From the NCBI RefSeq assembly GCF_900111605.1, contig NZ_FOIA01000006.1:1-64000 (forward strand): a DNA stretch of 64,000 bases, written 5' to 3'. This stretch comes from Nitrosomonas marina (lineage in GTDB: Bacteria > Pseudomonadota > Gammaproteobacteria > Burkholderiales > Nitrosomonadaceae). This document shows positions 59,368 through 64,000 of this stretch, in pieces (position 1 is the stretch's first letter; every line of letters begins with the position of its first letter). The position numbers and the translations under genes were made by a program. The notes beneath the pieces were generated by a model. It made no database searches. It was not told where the DNA came from and saw nothing but the letters and a program-made list of their open reading frames with translations.

Positions 59368-59979
59368 ATGACGGATCAGAATAATGAATCATTTCAATCT
59401 AAAGCAACGACATTTTTCTCTATGCTGGGTCAACGGTTTGAAGTGCTGGAAAAACTTCCACAGAAGCAATTGCCCATGAAATATGCTTTTGTATTGGTAG
59501 GTATCATTATCTTCGTTTTTGCCTGGAAGCTGATTGCTGTCAGCAAAATCGAATCGGATATGAACAAAATGCTTGAAAAGGAGCGTACACTGATTACCCA
59601 GCAGGCGCGTGAACATGCTGACAAGCAGTATAAAAAAGAAGAAGAGCGGTTTGGGCAGGTTCTGGCGTGGGCGGTGCGCAGCGAGCTGATCCGTAACAAT
59701 ATTGATCAGATTGGCCTTTATCTTAACGATATTGTCAAACAGATTGATGCGGACCGTATCGTTCTGATCAGTGAAGATGGTGAATTGCTGGTATCTACCG
59801 ACAAGCGGCTTGAAGACGTAAAAGGCAGCGATCTGTATTCCAAAGATGTAATTAACGTGCACAGTATAACTATTAAATCTGACGTCGATGGCAAGAAACT
59901 GTTAATAGCACCGATTTCTGATTTTAACAAACGTGTTGCCGTTCTCGTAATCAGCTACAATCAGGGTAAAGTCAGCTGA
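59368..59979 (+). CDS. Membrane-anchored protein with a periplasmic PAS/Cache-like domain
   Basis: 203 residues from ATG 59368 (AAGGAG upstream; TTG 59365 is adjacent). A 35-residue cytosolic part precedes one helix (YAFVLVGIIIFVFAWKLIAV). The extracytoplasmic part begins with a charged coiled coil (LEKERTLITQQAREHADKQY) followed by an alpha/beta domain ending in IAPISDFNKRVAVLVISYNQG. The fold is like single Cache/PDC sensor domains. No output domain is present, so it may partner another signalling protein. Family unrecognised. A strong terminator follows. Confidence 0.8.
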   Translation: MTDQNNESFQSKATTFFSMLGQRFEVLEKLPQKQLPMKYAFVLVGIIIFVFAWKLIAVSKIESDMNKMLEKERTLITQQAREHADKQYKKEEERFGQVLAWAVRSELIRNNIDQIGLYLNDIVKQIDADRIVLISEDGELLVSTDKRLEDVKGSDLYSKDVINVHSITIKSDVDGKKLLIAPISDFNKRVAVLVISYNQGKVS

Positions 59980-60087
59980 TTGGCAGAAGAATCTGGATAA
60001 AGGCAACTTGGGCAAACGGCGGGTTGTGTAGTCAGTGAATACACGCAGTTTTGCGAAATTGCCTCGATGAATTCTGAGAATGTCTCG

Positions 60088-60115
60088 CCCCTGTCATAAA
60101 AGCAGGGGTTTTTTT
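60088..60115 (+). terminator. Rho-independent terminator
   Basis: CCCCTG (60088-60093) pairs with CAGGGG (60103-60108), followed by seven T. It lies about 110 bp after the Cache-like gene and ahead of convergent murA. Confidence 0.85.
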
Positions 60116-60150
60116 GTGTCTGAATTCCGATATTGAGCACATGAGTTGCG

Positions 60151-61431
<1,281 letters not shown>

Positions 61432-61646
61432 TTAGTGCGCGTCGACCAAAAAATGTCATTATAGCCGAGCAGGCTCCTGTCAATGCATGTCTTTCTGCCG
61501 GATTCGTATATGCAGAGTGGTTTTGCATGAAATCACGTTCAGCAACCGGATAGAGACAGAGGCATGTGCAGGCGCGTGCGTTTTGATGATGGAAAGCTGG
61601 CGTCAATCAATTATACTCGCATATTTTTAAGCAACAGGAGATGGCA

Positions 61647-62036
61647 ATGAGCAAAGAAGTGATTCAAACGCCGCAGGCGCCAGAGGCGATAGGAACCTAT
61701 TCTCAGGCGGTTAAAATCAGTGGCGGCACGACGGTTTATCTGTCGGGACAGATCGGGCTGGATGCGGCGACTATGCAAATGGTCAACGGTATCGAGGCGC
61801 AGATACAGCAGGTCTTTCTCAATCTGAAGGCGGTCGCTTCAGCCAGCGGCGGCAGCCTGAACGATATTGTCAAATTGAATATTTTTCTGACTGACCTGGA
61901 ACACTTTTCTATGGTGAATGAAATCATGGCTACCTATTTCGATCAGCCTTATCCGGCACGTGCAGCCATTGGTGTCAAGGCGTTGCCGCGAGGTGCGCTG
62001 GTTGAAATGGATGCTGTCATGGTGATCGGCGCATAA
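61647..62036 (+). CDS. ridA: RidA-family enamine/imine deaminase
   Basis: Hydrolyses reactive 2-aminoacrylate and related enamines, protecting PLP enzymes. 129 residues. ATG 61647 is preferred over 61641 because CAGGAG lies 6 bases before it but directly abuts the other. [22 protein letters not shown] and the C-terminal [22 protein letters not shown] are signatures, including the conserved Arg of PARA and the Glu near the end. It probably shares a transcript with recG, which starts 48 bp after the stop. Confidence 0.95.
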   Translation: MSKEVIQTPQAPEAIGTYSQAVKISGGTTVYLSGQIGLDAATMQMVNGIEAQIQQVFLNLKAVASASGGSLNDIVKLNIFLTDLEHFSMVNEIMATYFDQPYPARAAIGVKALPRGALVEMDAVMVIGA

Positions 62037-62084
62037 TGAAGGCGCATCATGCTCAGGCTGCCGCTTTCTGGCTGAAACCCGAAT

Positions 62085-64000
62085 ATGGATAGCGATGCTT
62101 CCGTGTCGAATGCGGCTGCGCTGGTGGTCAGTCCGAAGGTGCAGGAAAAGCTGGCGAGGCTGGGCATTAACAACGAAATGGATCTGGCGTTGCATTTGCC
62201 GATTCGTTACGAAGACGAAACGCATGTATTTCCTATCGCTCATGCACCACAGGGAATGATTGTGCAGATAGAGGGTATAATCGTGCATAACGAAGTCGTT
62301 GTGAAACCAAGGCGTCAGCTGATCTGCCGAATAGAGGATAGTAGTGGCTCTCTGTGCATGCGTTTGCTGAATTTTTACGGCAGCCAGGTCAAGGCGTATG
62401 CCGTCGGTAAAAGAGTGCGTTTACTCGGCGAAATCCGTCACGGTTTTTTTGGTGCGGAAATGGTTCATCCAAAATGCCGCATCGTTAAAGAAAACGAACC
62501 GTTGGCAACAGCCATGACGCCTGTTTACGCGATGACTGCGGGGTTACCGCAGAAAACGCTGGCAAAACTAATTCATCAGGTATTGCGCCATTCGAAGCAG
62601 CCGGGATTGTTTGATGAGACACTTCCCGATGTAATCATTCACCGATACCGGCTACCGGGATTTAAAGACAGTGTTTTCACCTTGCATCACCCGCCGCCTG
62701 ATACGCAGGTCAATTTGCTCCAGTCGCGCATGCATCCGGCATGGCAACGAATCAAATTCGACGAATTGCTGGCGCAACAGCTTTCGATGCGGTTGCATTA
62801 CCGCCAGCGGCGCAGCCGCATAGCACCTCAGTTGAACCAGAAGCATGACCACGGACTGCGTATCCGTTTTCTGGCACAGCTGGATTTCAGTCTGACAATG
62901 GCCCAGGAAAAAGTGATAGCTGAGATCAGCCGCGATTTAACGTCTGAACACCCAATGCAGCGGCTGTTGCAGGGCGATGTCGGCAGCGGTAAAACGATTG
63001 TGGCGGCAATTGCTGCGCTACAGGCCATTGAAAACGGTTATCAGGCCGCGATCATGGCGCCGACCGAGATTCTTGCCGAGCAGCATTTCCAGAAATTATC
63101 CGCCTGGTTTGGGCCTTTGGGAATACAGGTGGGGTGGCTGTCAGGCGGGCAGAAGAAAAAAGACAGGCTATCGGTTCTGGCCGCCATCGAATCCGGTACG
63201 GCGATGCTCGCGGTGGGTACGCATGCGCTGTTTCAGGAACAGGTCAATTTTTATCAGCTGGGACTGGCCATAATAGACGAACAGCATCGATTTGGAGTGC
63301 ATCAGCGACTGGCTCTGCGCATGAAAGGCATGCAGCAGTCCGGTATCGTTCCGCATCAGTTGATGATGAGTGCCACGCCGATTCCGCGTACGCTGTCTAT
63401 GAGCTATTTCGCCGATCTTGATGTGTCGATTATTGATGAATTGCCGCCGGGCAGATCTCCCGTGATTACCAAACTGGTGGCCGACAGCCGGCGCAATGAG
63501 GTTGTTGCGCGAATTCAACAGGCCTGCCAGCAGGGAAGGCAGGTTTACTGGGTATGTCCGTTAATTGAAGAATCCGAAACACTGCAATTGCAAACAGCGA
63601 TGGAGACCTGCGAGACCTTGTGCAGAATATTTACGGATCTGAATGTTGGCCTGGTGCACGGGCGATTGACGGCGCAGGAAAAGGCGGACATGATGGCGCT
63701 GTTTAAGCAGGGTAATATTCAATTGCTGGTAGCGACGACCGTGATCGAGGTGGGTGTTGATGTGCCAAATGCGTCGCTTATGGTAATTGAAAATGCCGAG
63801 CGTATGGGATTGTCTCAACTGCACCAGCTACGCGGACGTGTGGGCCGCGGGGCGAATGCCAGCGTGTGTATTTTGCTGTATCAGCAACCCCTGTCGTCAA
63901 TAGCGCGCAAACGGTTGAAAATTATTTTTGAGCATACTGATGGCTTTGAAATTGCGCGTCAGGATTTGCGTCTGCGCGGACCGGGCGAGTTTCTGGGGGC
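62085..64000 (+). CDS. recG: ATP-dependent DNA helicase RecG, 3' end beyond the window
   Basis: Remodels stalled forks and branched DNA. From ATG 62085 the frame stays open to the window end, giving 638 complete codons; the E. coli protein has 693, so about 55 residues are missing. The wedge/OB domain is at about 60-160 (VQIEGIIVHNEVVVKPRRQL). Motif I GDVGSGKT is near 302, motif II DEQH near 396, then SATPIPRTLSMSYF. The C-terminal helicase lobe has ATTVIEVGVDVPNAS and QLRGRVGRG, and LRGPGEFLG marks the start of the TRG region. Confidence 0.97.
   Translation, partial: MDSDASVSNAAALVVSPKVQEKLARLGINNEMDLALHLPIRYEDETHVFPIAHAPQGMIVQIEGIIVHNEVVVKPRRQLICRIEDSSGSLCMRLLNFYGSQVKAYAVGKRVRLLGEIRHGFFGAEMVHPKCRIVKENEPLATAMTPVYAMTAGLPQKTLAKLIHQVLRHSKQPGLFDETLPDVIIHRYRLPGFKDSVFTLHHPPPDTQVNLLQSRMHPAWQRIKFDELLAQQLSMRLHYRQRRSRIAPQLNQKHDHGLRIRFLAQLDFSLTMAQEKVIAEISRDLTSEHPMQRLLQGDVGSGKTIVAAIAALQAIENGYQAAIMAPTEILAEQHFQKLSAWFGPLGIQVGWLSGGQKKKDRLSVLAAIESGTAMLAVGTHALFQEQVNFYQLGLAIIDEQHRFGVHQRLALRMKGMQQSGIVPHQLMMSATPIPRTLSMSYFADLDVSIIDELPPGRSPVITKLVADSRRNEVVARIQQACQQGRQVYWVCPLIEESETLQLQTAMETCETLCRIFTDLNVGLVHGRLTAQEKADMMALFKQGNIQLLVATTVIEVGVDVPNASLMVIENAERMGLSQLHQLRGRVGRGANASVCILLYQQPLSSIARKRLKIIFEHTDGFEIARQDLRLRGPGEFLG

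Overview
This 64-kb window is a chromosomal segment of a Gram-negative bacterium. It looks betaproteobacterial and most like the ammonia-oxidising Nitrosomonas group. That placement comes from remembered protein families and gene order, not from a search. Supporting signs are the miaB-phoH-ybeY-corC, nudJ-mnmA, grpE-dnaK-dnaJ and pyrG-eno-ftsB gene orders, PEP-CTERM proteins, an exosortase-associated TIGR04073 protein, and intergenic regions that are much richer in AT than the genes. No ammonia-oxidation gene lies in the window.

Layout. 1-700 holds the 3' end of an IS5-family transposase and two small orphan ORFs, one glycine-rich and one membrane-spanning. 1-10.7 kb (+) carries typA, a CAU-anticodon tRNA, miaB-phoH-ybeY-corC, recJ and a DUF4010 membrane protein. 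10.7-12.7 kb (-) has an L,D-transpeptidase, a rhodanese and a small periplasmic protein. 13.1-24.6 kb (+) has nudJ-mnmA, a DUF4019 protein, purB, the heat-shock cluster grpE-dnaK-dnaJ with two sigma-32-type promoters, a TPR protein and a beta-barrel porin. 24.8-32.6 kb has a LysR regulator facing a 36-residue membrane peptide, rluD/bamD sharing a CATG start, UspA, a hydrolase, an HPt-REC-REC-GGDEF protein and a methyltransferase-like membrane protein.

32.8-52.0 kb is the accessory, envelope- and secretion-related region. It holds two PEP-CTERM proteins, two RTX proteins (one with a CAP domain), an orphan lipoprotein, a di-haem cytochrome c peroxidase, a SWIM-SNF2 helicase-like protein, a DUF3750 protein, a Sel1-lytic transglycosylase, a TatT-like TPR protein, a GCS2 ligase next to an AstE/AspA-type peptidase, and a TIGR04073 protein. 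52.2-61.4 kb is mainly housekeeping on the minus strand (htpX, ftsB, eno, pyrG, a fructosamine-kinase-like gene, argH, murA). The window ends with ridA and a recG cut by the right edge.

The most notable signal is regulatory. An 18-bp element, GTGTAAAAWWWWTCGACA, occurs five times, always outside convincing genes. Four of the five copies lie 61-225 bp upstream of a close match to a sigma-54 promoter with exact -24/-12 spacing; the fifth lies 587 bp upstream of one. The three promoters point at a PEP-CTERM protein, a small membrane peptide and a Sel1-lytic transglycosylase. This looks like a sigma-54/enhancer-binding-protein regulon, plausibly the PrsK/PrsR type linked to exosortase (PEP-CTERM) systems. 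Other signals are a perfect 37-bp palindrome with CIRCE-like arms, paired sigma-32 promoters with identical 13-bp spacing, and the GCS2-AstE pair, which may make or break an unknown amide-linked product.
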